Origin: Azospirillaceae bacterium
GTDB taxonomy: Bacteria > Pseudomonadota > Alphaproteobacteria > Azospirillales > Azospirillaceae
Length of the DNA: 64,000 bases
Reading direction: 5' to 3'
Assembly (NCBI GenBank): GCA_028283825.1
Contig: JAPWJW010000004.1
Span: 66,292 to 130,291, forward strand
A model generated the notes under the pieces. It did no database searches, was not told where the DNA came from, and was given only the letters and a program-made list of their open reading frames with translations. This document shows, piece after piece, positions 17,594 through 26,707 of the stretch (positions are counted from its first letter, which is position 1; every line of letters starts with the position of its first letter). Made by a program: the position numbers and the translations under genes.

Positions 17594-18265
17594 ATGCAGT
17601 TCATGGGGCGGCAGAAGCAGGATCAATGGGTGGCCGAAGAGGCGTTGCCGGGGCGCCGCGATGGTTTTTTCCTGGACCTCGCCGCGACGGACGGGATCGC
17701 CTACAACAATACCTGGGTGCTGGAGCGTGAGTTTGGTTGGACCGGCATCGCCGTTGAACCCAACCTCGCCTATTTCAATGCCCTGAAACAAAATCGGCTC
17801 TGCGTTTGCGTCCCCGATTGCATTGATGAGGGGGAGGGCACCGTGGACTTTCTGATCAATGGGGAACTCGGCGGTATCGTCGGTGAAGATACGGACAACA
17901 AAAACGACGTTCGGCCGGAATTCGTCGAGCGGGTACGGGAGAAGGGACTGCTGCAAACCCTCAAGACCCGTTCCCTGCTTGATGTTCTGGAACATCATAA
18001 CGCACCCAGTGTGATCGATTATTTCAGTTTCGATGTGGAGGGGGCTGAGACGCGGATTCTCCGCAGTTTCCCATTCGAAAAATACACATTCCTCAGCCTG
18101 ACGATCGAGCGGCCGTCACCGGAGATCAACGAAGCCCTGTTCCGCCATGGGTACCTGTTCGTCAGGAATGTCGCGTCCGACAGCTTCTACGTCCACGAAT
18201 CCGCGCCGACCGCCACCACCATCGCGCGGGAACCGTTCGCGCAACAGCCGCCGAAGCGGCCGTGA
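17594..18265 (+). CDS. FkbM-family SAM-dependent methyltransferase
   Basis: Predicted methyltransferase of the FkbM type (Methyltransf_21), often acting on sugars of surface glycans. Motif I is altered to FFLDLAATDGIAYNNT (FxDxGA-like), motif II is WTGIAVEPN, and the family hallmark DYFSFDVEGAETRILRSFPF is present at about residues 145-165. ATG 17594 is preferred; GTG 17585 and ATG 17603 are alternatives, as a GGTGGGG box lies just upstream. Codon use is visibly less GC-rich than in neighbours, a possible sign of transfer. No glycan cluster surrounds it, so the substrate is open. Confidence 0.75.
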   Translation: MQFMGRQKQDQWVAEEALPGRRDGFFLDLAATDGIAYNNTWVLEREFGWTGIAVEPNLAYFNALKQNRLCVCVPDCIDEGEGTVDFLINGELGGIVGEDTDNKNDVRPEFVERVREKGLLQTLKTRSLLDVLEHHNAPSVIDYFSFDVEGAETRILRSFPFEKYTFLSLTIERPSPEINEALFRHGYLFVRNVASDSFYVHESAPTATTIAREPFAQQPPKRP

Positions 18266-18281
18266 GGTCAAGGGGCGCCGT

Positions 18282-20279
18282 CTAATCCCCCATCAGCGCC
18301 TGCACCTTGCGGCCCAGATCGTCCAGGTCGAAGGGCTTGGTGATGAAGTCCATGCCCTCGCCCAGGAAGGAGGAGCGCTGGGCGACGCCCTCGGCATATC
18401 CCGTGGCGAACAGGATCTTCATGCCGGGGCGCAGGCGGCGGGCCTCCGCCGCCAGGTCGCGGCCGTTCATGCCGGGCAGGCCGACGTCGGTCAGCAGCAG
18501 GTCGATGGCGCCACCGCCCGACAGCAGGGGCAGGGCCTCGGCCGCCGTTTCCGCCTCCAGCACCGCGTAGCCGTGTTCCTGCAGGATGTCGATGACCACC
18601 ATGCGCACCACCAGTTCATCCTCCACCACCAGCACGGTGCCCTGGCCCTTGGGCAGGCCCTCGGCCGCCGGGGCCGCGGTTTCCGCCATCGGGGTGGTGT
18701 CGCGCAGGTCGCGGGGCATGTACAGGCAGATGGTGGTGCCCTCGTCCGGGGTGGAGTGCAGGGTGACGTGGCCCCCCACCTGGCGGGCGAAGCCGTAGAT
18801 CATGGACAGGCCCAGGCCGGTACCCTGGCCCAGCGGCTTGGTGGTGAAAAAGGGGTCGAAGGCCTTGGCCAGCACTTCCGGCGGCATGCCGCTGCCGGTG
18901 TCGGTGACGCAGGTCAGGACATAGTCGCCGGGCGCCAGGTCGGCCGACGCGCGCTCGTCCTCGGCCGTGATGGTGACGTTGCTGGTCTCGATGGTCAGGC
19001 GGCCGCCGCTGCCCATGGCGTCCCGCGCGTTGATGGCCAGGTTCAGGACGGCGCTTTCGAACTGGTTGGCGTCGGTCAGCGCCGGCCACAAGTCGGACGC
19101 CAATGCCACCCGCAGTTCGATCGACTGCCCCAGGGTGCGGCGCAGCAAATCGTCCAGCGACGCCACCAGCGCGTTGATGTCGGCCGTCTTCAGGTCCAGC
19201 GTCTGGCGGCGGGCGAAGGCCAGCAGGCGGTGGGTCAGCCCCGCCGCCCGGTTGGCGGAGGACAGGATGCTGTCGACATAACGGCCGACATTGTCGAACC
19301 GCGCCTCGCGCACCCGCTTCTGGATCAGGTCGGCCGCCCCCATGATGCCGGCCAGCATGTTGTTGAAGTCGTGGGCGATGCCGCCGGTCAGCTGGCCGAT
19401 CGCCTCCATCTTGTGCGACTGGCGCAGCGCCTCTTCCTTGACGCGCAGTTCCTCGGTGCGGGCCGCCACCTCGGCCTCCAGCGCGTCGCGCGCCTGCTTG
19501 GTCTCGGTGATGTCGATGGCGCAGCCGACATAGCCCAGGAAGGTGCCGGCGTCATCGAAGCGGGGGCCGCTTTCACAGCGCAGCCAGCGGATCTCGCCCG
19601 ACGCCTTGCGGACGCGCATGTCGTCCAGGAACGGTTCGTGGCTGACGAACAGGGCCGCGCGCGTCTCTTTCAGGGCGGGCCAGTCGTCCTCATGGATCAG
19701 GGCGGACCAGCCCTCGCTCACCATGCGCGCCGGCGGCACGCCGAATTCCGCCTCGAACCGCCGGTTGGCGAAGATGATGCGGCCCGTCGCGTTCGCTGAC
19801 CAGATCAGCGCCGGTGCGCTGTCCGCCATCATGCGGAAACGCTGTTCGCTCTCCTGTAACGCCTGGGCCGCCCGGCGGGCCCGCACGCGATCCTCCGCCT
19901 CGCGCAGGGCGCGGTTCACCACCATGGGGATGCGGGCCAGGTTGCGCTTGGTCACATAATCGGTGGCGCCGGCGCGCAGGGCCTCGGTCGCGAACTCCTC
20001 GCCGATGACGCCGGAGATGAAGATGAAGGGGACGGCAGGGCGCCGGGCGCGGGCCATTTCCAGGGCGGCCAGGCCGTTGAAGCCGGGCAGGGAATAGTCG
20101 GACAGGATGATGTCGAAGCCGCCGGCGTCCAGTGCTGCCTCGTAATCAGGCCGGACCATGGCGCGTGTCACCGTGACCGGCCGGCTGATCTTGCGGAACT
20201 GGCGCGTGATCAGTTCCGCATCGATGTCGCTGTCCTCGACCAACAGCACGGCAACAGGCTGATCCGCGGGTTCGGTCAC
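18282..20279 (-). CDS. Hybrid sensor histidine kinase (REC-PAS-HisKA-HATPase-REC)
   Basis: Signal relay protein of 665 residues. Domains in order: receiver 1 (~9-125, phosphoacceptor D61 in ILSDYSLPG), PAS/PAC (~143-262), a coiled linker, HisKA with H303 in GGIAHDFNN, HATPase (~405-525; N box NLAINARDA, G boxes DTGSGMP and GTGLGLS), receiver 2 (~547-662, D598 in LLTDVGLPG). There is no transmembrane segment, so it acts in the cytoplasm. Its ATG overlaps the stop of the response regulator gene by 4 bp; it is the last gene of the phytochrome operon and probably passes the light signal onward. No DNA-binding output is encoded in the operon. Confidence 0.92.
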   Translation of the reverse strand: MTEPADQPVAVLLVEDSDIDAELITRQFRKISRPVTVTRAMVRPDYEAALDAGGFDIILSDYSLPGFNGLAALEMARARRPAVPFIFISGVIGEEFATEALRAGATDYVTKRNLARIPMVVNRALREAEDRVRARRAAQALQESEQRFRMMADSAPALIWSANATGRIIFANRRFEAEFGVPPARMVSEGWSALIHEDDWPALKETRAALFVSHEPFLDDMRVRKASGEIRWLRCESGPRFDDAGTFLGYVGCAIDITETKQARDALEAEVAARTEELRVKEEALRQSHKMEAIGQLTGGIAHDFNNMLAGIMGAADLIQKRVREARFDNVGRYVDSILSSANRAAGLTHRLLAFARRQTLDLKTADINALVASLDDLLRRTLGQSIELRVALASDLWPALTDANQFESAVLNLAINARDAMGSGGRLTIETSNVTITAEDERASADLAPGDYVLTCVTDTGSGMPPEVLAKAFDPFFTTKPLGQGTGLGLSMIYGFARQVGGHVTLHSTPDEGTTICLYMPRDLRDTTPMAETAAPAAEGLPKGQGTVLVVEDELVVRMVVIDILQEHGYAVLEAETAAEALPLLSGGGAIDLLLTDVGLPGMNGRDLAAEARRLRPGMKILFATGYAEGVAQRSSFLGEGMDFITKPFDLDDLGRKVQALMGD

Positions 20280-20722
20280 GCAAGTTCCCCCGGAACCGGC
20301 TCGTTCAGTACCGCCCAGAACATTCCCAGGTCGCGGATGGCCTCATAAAAGGCCTTGAAGTCCACAGGCTTCACCACGAAGGAGTTCACCCCGTACTGGT
20401 AGCTGCGCACCACGTCGCTCTCCTCCCGTGAGGAGGTCAGCATGACGATGGGTGTGGTGCGATACTTGGGATGGGACTTCACCCGCTCCAGCACCTCCAG
20501 CCCATCGACCTTGGGCAGCTTCAGGTCCAGCAGGACCACGGCGGGCAAACCGGGCTCGCGGTTCGCGAACCGGCCTTCGCTGAACAGATAGTCCAGCGCC
20601 TCCGCGCCATCCCGGGCGATGACGACCTCGTTGGCCAATTGGGCCTTCTTCAGGGCGGCCAGGGTCAGTTCGATATCGGCGGGATTGTCCTCCACCAGAA
20701 GGATGGGTCTAAGTGCGGTCAC
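20276..20722 (-). CDS. Single-domain response regulator (Rcp1/CheY-like)
   Basis: Stand-alone receiver of 148 residues with D66 (VVLLDLKLP), acidic pocket E11/D12, and K118 (VVKPVD). The insert typical of phytochrome-associated Rcp1-like regulators (YLFSEGRFANREPGLP) is present. Start is GTG 20722, decided by GGAGGAAACC immediately upstream; the longer ATG frame at 20839 would run inside bphP. It overlaps the bphP stop by 14 bp and the kinase start by 4 bp, so translation is coupled. It is probably the phosphate acceptor for BphP. Confidence 0.92.
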   Translation of the reverse strand: MTALRPILLVEDNPADIELTLAALKKAQLANEVVIARDGAEALDYLFSEGRFANREPGLPAVVLLDLKLPKVDGLEVLERVKSHPKYRTTPIVMLTSSREESDVVRSYQYGVNSFVVKPVDFKAFYEAIRDLGMFWAVLNEPVPGELA

Positions 20723-23120
20723 GGTTTCCTCCTGCCAGCGGTTGGGTTGCCTGAACGGGGTGCGATTGACGTTTGGGAAGGGTGAAGCTGAAGGTGGCGC
20801 CCTGACCGACGGCGCCCTTGGCCTCCAGCGTGCCGCCATGCCGGTCGATGATGCGCTTGGTCAGGGCCAGGCCGATGCCGGTACCCTCATAGTCTTCCTG
20901 GCGGTGCAACCGCTGGAAGACCTGGAACAGCTTATTGGCGTAGTTCATGTCGAAACCGACGCCGTTGTCCTCGACCGAATAGATCACGTCGGCGCTCCGC
21001 TCCTGCCCCCAGACGCGGATGCGAGGCGGGGTGCTGTCGCGGCTGTACTTGACGGCGTTTTCCACCAGGTTGAACAGGGCCTGGCGCACCAGGGTGGGGT
21101 CGCCCCAGGCGGGGGGCAGGGATCCGATGTCCCATTCCACACCCTTCTGCCGCTCATCCGTTTCCAGGCTGCGCCGGATTTCGACCATGATCTTGGTCAT
21201 GTCGACGCGTGACATCTTCAGGCTGGTGCGGCCCAGTTGTGAGAAGTGCAGCAAATCGTCCACCAGCTGCCCAGCCGACAGCGCCGCGGCGGTGATGCCG
21301 TCCAGATAGTGGCGCGACAGGGCCTTCAGGTCCGGCTCCTCCTCGCCCAGCAGCTCGGCATATCCCGCGATGTGGCGGAAGGGGGCCCGCAAATCGTGGG
21401 AGATGGAGTAGGAGAACGCCTCCAGTTCCTTGTTCGACCGCTGCAACTCTTCGCTCAGCTGCGCCCGCTCCTCCGCCCGTTGCAGGACGAAGTTGATGAT
21501 GGCGCTGCGGAAGTCGGTGGCGCTCATCAGTTCCGCCGTGTGCCAGGGCTGGGCGCACAAGCGCACCTCCTGTTTCCAGGACTCGAAAGACAGGCGGGGA
21601 TGCAGGCGGCCGGCGGCGTCGGTCGCCTTGTCGGCGCGGGGGTCGCCGCCCCAGGTCACGGTCTCCACCACCTCCGGCCGGAACCAGAAGATGAAGCTGG
21701 CGTGGATGCGGGAAATGGGCACGGCGATGACGCCGCTGGCCACTTTGGCGATGTCGCGGCCGGGCTCCCACTCGGCGCTCAGCATGCCGGTGGCGTAAAT
21801 CTGGTCCACGCCGCGCGCCCGCACCCAATCCGCCAGCGCCAGGATGCTGTCGATGGGGGGCGCCTTGCCGGCGGTCAGCACGATGCCGTCGGTGACGACG
21901 GCGGCACCGGCGCTGTTGGTCAGGGCCAGCCATTGCGTGGCACTGTCCACCAGGCCGGCCTGGAAGCCGGGCGCGCGGGCCAGGCGCGCCACCAGTTCCG
22001 TCTCCAGCCCTTTAAGGCGCAGGCGCTCATCCGCCTCGGCCGCGCGTTCGCGGGCGGATATTTGCTGCGCCACGATGCGGCCAAGAAAGTCGCAAGCCGC
22101 ACGGATCTGCGGGCCGACATAACGCGGCTGGGCATGGTGGCAGGAAATCAGGCCCCACAGTTTCCCGTCGATGACGATGGAAATGGACATGGACGCGGCC
22201 GTGCCCATGTTGCGCATGTATTCCAGATGCACTGGCGACACGCTGCGCAGGGCGGCGTGGCTTAAATCCAGCGGCGCGCCGTCCACCGGGCATAGGGCCG
22301 GCGCCAGCGGCACCGGCGTATATGCGGCGGTCGGGATCAGGCGCAGGCGGTTCAGGCGGTACAGATCCCGCGCCTGTGCCGGAATGTCGGAGGCCGGGAA
22401 ACGCAGGTCGAGGTAGGAGGGCAGGGTGCCGTCGCCCTTCTCCGCGATGACCGTGCCGTTCCAGTCCTCATCGAAGCGATAGATCATGACGCGGTTGAAA
22501 CGGGTCAGCGCCTGCATCTGGGCCGCCACCCCCGTGCACAGCGCCGCCACGGTCTTCAGCCCGTCCGATCCGTCCAGGAATTCGCGCAGCAACTGGTAGA
22601 AGGTGGCGCTGCGGCCCCGCTCCGTCTCGTCGAACTCCTCGAATTCCAGCAGGATGCCTTGGGCGGCCCGATGCCCGGCGACGTGGAAGGTGCGGCGGTC
22701 GATGACATATTGTTCCAGGAAACCCGGCTCCCGGCTGGCCGCCCAGCGCCGCACGTCACCGGCCAGCGGGGCATAGGCGCCGACGATGGTCTCCAGTGTC
22801 TGCGTGCCGTCGAAGGCGATGGCGCGGTCCAGCACGTTGCCCAGGTTGGCACTGCCCTGGACCAGCGTCAGCTCATCACCCCGGAACAGGCCCAGGGCGC
22901 CGTGGGGCTGGATGCCACCGGGAATGCGGATGGGTTCCTGTGCGCACTGGTCCAGCGCCGTGGGCGCCACCGGAACGGCACTGGCGGTCGGGGCGGATGA
23001 ACTGTCACCAGGGCTGGGCGGCGTGATCACGGGCGGGGGAATCCCATCTGTCCGAAGGGCGGTAATCCACGGGTTTTCTTCAGCTTCTTGACACCTGCCT
23101 ACTGTGATGGCTAGCCCCAT
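20709..23120 (-). CDS. bphP: Bacteriophytochrome histidine kinase (PAS-GAF-PHY-HisKA-HATPase)
   Basis: Red/far-red photoreceptor kinase of 803 residues. The biliverdin-binding Cys is C59, in the N-terminal QCAQEPIRIPGGIQPHG motif. The GAF domain has FPASDIPAQAR (241-251) and the pyrrole-water His H298 in VHLEYMRNMG. The PHY tongue has the PRxSF motif (509-513). HisKA has H576 in SYSISHDLRAP; the HATPase has NLVENAVKY, DNGVGFD and GTGIGLALTKR. All key photoreceptor and kinase residues are present. The start at 23120 overlaps bphO by 41 bp and lacks a clear ribosome site, so it may be translationally coupled. The next genes encode a receiver and a hybrid kinase, giving a complete light-sensing relay. 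Confidence 0.95.
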   Translation of the reverse strand: MGLAITVGRCQEAEENPWITALRTDGIPPPVITPPSPGDSSSAPTASAVPVAPTALDQCAQEPIRIPGGIQPHGALGLFRGDELTLVQGSANLGNVLDRAIAFDGTQTLETIVGAYAPLAGDVRRWAASREPGFLEQYVIDRRTFHVAGHRAAQGILLEFEEFDETERGRSATFYQLLREFLDGSDGLKTVAALCTGVAAQMQALTRFNRVMIYRFDEDWNGTVIAEKGDGTLPSYLDLRFPASDIPAQARDLYRLNRLRLIPTAAYTPVPLAPALCPVDGAPLDLSHAALRSVSPVHLEYMRNMGTAASMSISIVIDGKLWGLISCHHAQPRYVGPQIRAACDFLGRIVAQQISARERAAEADERLRLKGLETELVARLARAPGFQAGLVDSATQWLALTNSAGAAVVTDGIVLTAGKAPPIDSILALADWVRARGVDQIYATGMLSAEWEPGRDIAKVASGVIAVPISRIHASFIFWFRPEVVETVTWGGDPRADKATDAAGRLHPRLSFESWKQEVRLCAQPWHTAELMSATDFRSAIINFVLQRAEERAQLSEELQRSNKELEAFSYSISHDLRAPFRHIAGYAELLGEEEPDLKALSRHYLDGITAAALSAGQLVDDLLHFSQLGRTSLKMSRVDMTKIMVEIRRSLETDERQKGVEWDIGSLPPAWGDPTLVRQALFNLVENAVKYSRDSTPPRIRVWGQERSADVIYSVEDNGVGFDMNYANKLFQVFQRLHRQEDYEGTGIGLALTKRIIDRHGGTLEAKGAVGQGATFSFTLPKRQSHPVQATQPLAGGNRDRT

Positions 23121-23685
23121 AATGGGCTATGACCTGCTCTGCCGCCTTTTGGAATAGGCCAAAGGCGGCGACGGCCGATCCTATCAGCCGGGTCCGGAAA
23201 ACCTCGTCCGCCTGCGGGGCTTCCAGCACGGTCAGGAAGCCTTGCCACAACCGCCGGCCCCGGCCGTGGGCCAGGAAGCGGGTGGCGACGGCCAACCGCG
23301 GGTCGTTCGCCGCCAGCACGCGGCGCAGCAGCACCTCGCCCCCCAGGCGCGACCCTTCGATGACGTAAAGATGTCCCAGCATCTCCGCCCGGCCGGTGAT
23401 GGTGGGCGCTTCCACCATCACGGTGGAGATGCGGGCGGCGGCATCCAGGTCGGCCAGGTCGCGCTCCAGCGCGTGGCGGCGGCGGCGCTGCGGCCAATCC
23501 GGCAGCAGCGCCTCGACGCCTGCGGCCTCAAGGCTCAGCTCCACCGCCCGCAGGGCCGGGTGCTGGGCCTTCAGGAAAGCCGCGTAGTCCGGCGCCCGCC
23601 CCATGTCCAGGTTGGAAAACAGGCCGTCCAACTCGGCATGGCATGCCGCCGTGGCCGTCCGCAGCGCCACTCGCAATTCCGTCAC
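23080..23685 (-). CDS. bphO: Heme oxygenase (biliverdin synthesis for BphP)
   Basis: Opens heme to biliverdin, the chromophore of BphP. Proximal heme ligand H16 is in ATAACHAELD, and the distal-helix signature GHLYVIEGSRLGG is at residues 104-116. Length 201 fits bacterial BphO. Start GTG 23685 is chosen because GGAAGGGA lies 6-7 nt upstream; an ATG at 23748 gives a non-conserved extension. First gene of the operon bphO-bphP-response regulator-hybrid kinase. A TGT-N12-ACA motif (23749-23766) lies upstream but can occur by chance. Confidence 0.92.
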   Translation of the reverse strand: MTELRVALRTATAACHAELDGLFSNLDMGRAPDYAAFLKAQHPALRAVELSLEAAGVEALLPDWPQRRRRHALERDLADLDAAARISTVMVEAPTITGRAEMLGHLYVIEGSRLGGEVLLRRVLAANDPRLAVATRFLAHGRGRRLWQGFLTVLEAPQADEVFRTRLIGSAVAAFGLFQKAAEQVIAHYGASHHSRQVSRS

Positions 23686-24068
23686 GCTCGTCCCTTCCGC
23701 AAATCGAAACGCCGTAAAAAGACATACCGCGCGCGCGCCGGAATTCAATGTCGCCTTGGGCAGACACCCGGGTGTGGCCTGGGGAGCTATGACAATTGGC
23801 TATCTGCCTTGACCGGCGGATGCGGGCTGGCAGGCGGAAGCCGCGCAACTTTCGCTGAACGCGGGTTATGTCCTGGACGTTACCATCGCAAGTACCGTGC
23901 TCAAGCGGGCGAAATGACCAGAGGAGGGGATAGGGGGCAGGGGCCTTGCGGGGAAGGTGGCCGATGCCGGCGCGCTTTGCGCCGGATCACAGATACCCAG
24001 TCTGGCAGCAGCCCGGACATTCGTCTTTCGGCTTGGAGCGGCCGGAAGCGGAATGGCCGTTTGCGGTT
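23686..24068. other. 383-bp intergenic region upstream of bphO
   Basis: Lies between bphO and the convergently placed 3' end of a LysR gene. It contains a 12-bp palindrome ACACCCGGGTGT at 23764-23775, a TGT-N12-ACA motif (23749-23766) and probably the bphO promoter. No convincing gene was found. Confidence 0.45.
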
Positions 24069-24944
24069 TCAATCCGCCAACACTTGCCGAAGCATATCAA
24101 GGAATACCCGGACCTTGGGCAGGACCTGGCGGTTGGTCGGAAACAGTGCGGTGATCGTCAGTTCCTTGGGTGCACCGTCCTGGAGCACGATCGGAGTAAG
24201 CCGGCCTGCCTCGATGTCGGGCTTGGCGTGCCAGGTCGAAAGCACCGCAAGACCCACGCCGGCGAGACAGGCTTCATGCACCCCCTCGATGCTGCTGGCG
24301 GTGAGACGAGCGGGGATACGAACCGCCCGCTCGCCTCCGTCCGTCATGAACGGAAAGTGCATCGTTCCCGTCGTCGTCACGCAATCATGGTCGGCGAGAT
24401 CGGCCAGACAGCGAGGCGTGCCGCGACGGCCAAGATAGTTCGGTGAAGCGCAGAGTAGGCGCGGATTGCGCGCGAGCGTGCTCCCGACGAGCGTTGAGTC
24501 CTTTAATTCGGCGATCCGAATGGCCACGTCGATCCCTGTGGAGGCGATATCGACCACCGTGTCCGTCAACAGGAAATCGACCTTCAGGCCAGGATTCTCA
24601 TCAAGCAGTTTCGGCATCAGCGGAATGATGACGGTGCGGCCGATTGATCCGCAGGCCGTGACCCGCAACAGTCCTGTCGCGCCCTTGATCGACGGCGCGA
24701 CAATCGCTCGCCCCGCCTCGCTCGCCTCCATCACGGTGAATGCGAACGGCAGGAACGCCTCGCCTTCGGGTGTGAGCGACACCGATCGTGTCGTTCGATG
24801 CATCAAACGCACGCCCAGCTCGTCCTCCAGTGCCGCCAGGCGTCGCGTCGCGACCATTGGCGAAATCCCAAGACGGCGAGCGGCGGCAGACAAGCTGCCG
24901 GCCGAGGCGGCATTCACGAAGACCGCGACCGCGACCGAGTCCAT
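24069..24944 (-). CDS. LysR-family transcriptional regulator, divergent to the Old Yellow Enzyme gene
   Basis: Typical LysR protein of 291 residues: N-terminal winged helix (residues 1-60, AVAVFVNAASAGSLSAAARRLGISPM) and a substrate-binding co-inducer domain (from ~90, GLLRVTACGSIGRTVIIPLMPKL). It belongs to the DsdC/PecT-like branch that commonly sits opposite oxidoreductase genes. About 96 bp separate it from the divergent flavin reductase gene, which it likely controls. Base composition of this block (24.0-26.7 kb) is lower in GC than its neighbours. Confidence 0.88.
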   Translation of the reverse strand: MDSVAVAVFVNAASAGSLSAAARRLGISPMVATRRLAALEDELGVRLMHRTTRSVSLTPEGEAFLPFAFTVMEASEAGRAIVAPSIKGATGLLRVTACGSIGRTVIIPLMPKLLDENPGLKVDFLLTDTVVDIASTGIDVAIRIAELKDSTLVGSTLARNPRLLCASPNYLGRRGTPRCLADLADHDCVTTTGTMHFPFMTDGGERAVRIPARLTASSIEGVHEACLAGVGLAVLSTWHAKPDIEAGRLTPIVLQDGAPKELTITALFPTNRQVLPKVRVFLDMLRQVLAD

Positions 24945-25040
24945 TATATCGATTTCCGTTACACAGGTTATTCAGAGCGGCAGCCTAATCGAATCTCGAT
25001 GTACTCACTAACTTTGCTTCATCGCAAGTGGAGACATACC

Positions 25041-26168
25041 GTGAGTCCAGACCCCCTTTTCACCGCCACCAACTTTGGCGCGCTCGCCCTCAAGCACCGC
25101 GTGGTGATGGCGCCGCTGACCCGTATGCGTGCGCAGCAACCGGGTGACGTGCCGCATGCACTCAACGCCGAATATTACGGCCAGCGTGCCAGTGATGGCG
25201 GTCTTCAGATCACCGAGGCGACAGACATCACGCCGCAGGCGCGTGGTTATCGCTGGGTGCCGGGCATTTACTCGCCGGAACAGATTGCGGGTTGGCGCCT
25301 TGTGACCGACGCGGTGCACGCGAAAGGTGGCCTGATTGTCAGTCAGATCTGGCATGTCGGCCGCATATCGCATTCGTCGATACAGCCGGGCGGAGCCCTG
25401 CCGGTCGCGCCCTCCGCCATCGCCCCGTCAGGCAGTCACACGGACGCGGATGGCACCCCCGTTCCGTTTGAAACACCCCGGGCGCTGGAGATCGCGGAGA
25501 TCGCCGGGATCACCCAGGATTTCGTGCAGGCGGCCCGCAACGCGCGAGAAGCGGGCTTCGATGGCGTCGAAGTGCATGGCGCCAACGGCTATCTGCTCGA
25601 TCAATTCCTTCAGACCGCGGCGAACAAGCGATCCGATATCTATGGAGGATCGATCGAAAACCGAGCGCGTTTCCTGTTGGAGGTTGTCGATGCGGTGGCC
25701 GACGCGATCGGCGCGGATCGCACCGGCGTGCGTCTCTCACCCTGGTCAACCGTCGGTGACATGGGAGACGAAGATGGACGCGTGCTTTGGGATTATGTCG
25801 TTGGCGAACTCGGCAAGCGTGGTCTCGCCTATCTCCATCTGATCGAACCGCGCGTCACTTGGACCAGTGATGATACGCCGAACGATATCAATGCCCCCAA
25901 TGCCGCGGGCCTGTTCAAGGCAAGGTTCGGCGGGCCGATCCTGTCAGCCGGTGGCTATACCGCCGATACAGCGCGCGGCACCATTGCCGCCGGGCAGGCC
26001 GACGGGGTCGCCTTTGGCCGCTTGTTCATCGGCAACCCCGACTTGCCCCAGCGGTTGCGCCAGGGCGTGCCGCTCAATCCCTACAACCGGGCGACCTTCT
26101 ATGGCGGCGGCCGCGAGGGCTATACCGACTATCCGTTTCTGGGCGGAACGTCGGGTGGTGTTCGTTGA
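25041..26168 (+). CDS. Old Yellow Enzyme family NADH:flavin oxidoreductase (NemA-like ene-reductase)
   Basis: FMN-dependent reductase of activated alkenes, N-ethylmaleimide or nitro compounds. TIM-barrel features: VVMAPLTRMRA at the FMN site (residues 21-31), QIWHVGRISH (102-111), the His/Asn pair in VEVHGANGYLLDQFLQ, and GGYTADTA plus AFGRLFIGNPDL at the phosphate site. Start GTG 25041 is preferred because GTGGAG lies 8 nt upstream; ATG 24999 is an in-frame alternative. The stop overlaps the TTG start of the next gene (TTGA), suggesting coupling. A divergent LysR regulator adjoins. Confidence 0.92.
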   Translation: MSPDPLFTATNFGALALKHRVVMAPLTRMRAQQPGDVPHALNAEYYGQRASDGGLQITEATDITPQARGYRWVPGIYSPEQIAGWRLVTDAVHAKGGLIVSQIWHVGRISHSSIQPGGALPVAPSAIAPSGSHTDADGTPVPFETPRALEIAEIAGITQDFVQAARNAREAGFDGVEVHGANGYLLDQFLQTAANKRSDIYGGSIENRARFLLEVVDAVADAIGADRTGVRLSPWSTVGDMGDEDGRVLWDYVVGELGKRGLAYLHLIEPRVTWTSDDTPNDINAPNAAGLFKARFGGPILSAGGYTADTARGTIAAGQADGVAFGRLFIGNPDLPQRLRQGVPLNPYNRATFYGGGREGYTDYPFLGGTSGGVR

Positions 26169-26707
26169 TCCGAACCGCCGATCTTTTGATCCTGACGGTG
26201 TTGTGCGGGCTGGTCACGACGCCCACACTCGCGCATTCGACCGCCCGATCCCCGGAAAACACGCAAACCAATAAGGCCGCATCTATGACCGACACGAGCC
26301 CCCTTATCGATCTTTTCAATCGTTGGGAAAGCGTCTGGCACGAAGGGCGATATGATCTGATCCCCGGCTGCGTCGGCGAGACCTATGTTCGGCATGACCA
26401 GCAGGGGAATCGCTCCGTGACACGGGATGCCTACGCCGCTGAAATTCAACAGGTGCACAAGGCGCGTCCGGGTATTCGCGTCGTCGTGTACGACCACGCA
26501 TTCAGCGGCAATCGCGCATGGTTTCGCTTCGCCTTCAAATGGACCGATCCGGAAACCGGCGAGCCGCGCAGTCAAGCGGGCTTTCAGTCCTACCGCACCG
26601 AGGATGGCAAGCTGGTGGAGACGTGGGTTACATTGCAGCCAATCGGCTCCGCCTGGCCGGATGCCGTTGCCCAGGAGAACTGGACGAGCCCGCCGCCGAT
26701 CAAGTGA
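26165..26707 (+). CDS. SnoaL-like (NTF2-fold) protein, probably exported
   Basis: Small cone-shaped NTF2/SnoaL-like domain (residues ~42-165, LIDLFNRWESVWHEGRYDLIPGCVGETYVRHD...). Starting from TTG 26165, which overlaps the previous stop, the protein has a convincing signal peptide (LLILTVLCGLVTTPTLA). The internal ATG 26285 (MTDTSPLIDLF) would give a cytoplasmic form. Members are isomerases, cyclases or binding proteins; no catalytic residue can be assigned. It is probably co-transcribed with the Old Yellow Enzyme gene and involved in the same small-molecule conversion. Confidence 0.72.
   Translation: MIRTADLLILTVLCGLVTTPTLAHSTARSPENTQTNKAASMTDTSPLIDLFNRWESVWHEGRYDLIPGCVGETYVRHDQQGNRSVTRDAYAAEIQQVHKARPGIRVVVYDHAFSGNRAWFRFAFKWTDPETGEPRSQAGFQSYRTEDGKLVETWVTLQPIGSAWPDAVAQENWTSPPPIK

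Noticed and set aside
23749-23766. TGT-N12-ACA motif upstream of bphO, possibly a PpsR site
   Set aside because: Such a motif is expected by chance in a region this size, and no PpsR or photosynthesis genes are present.
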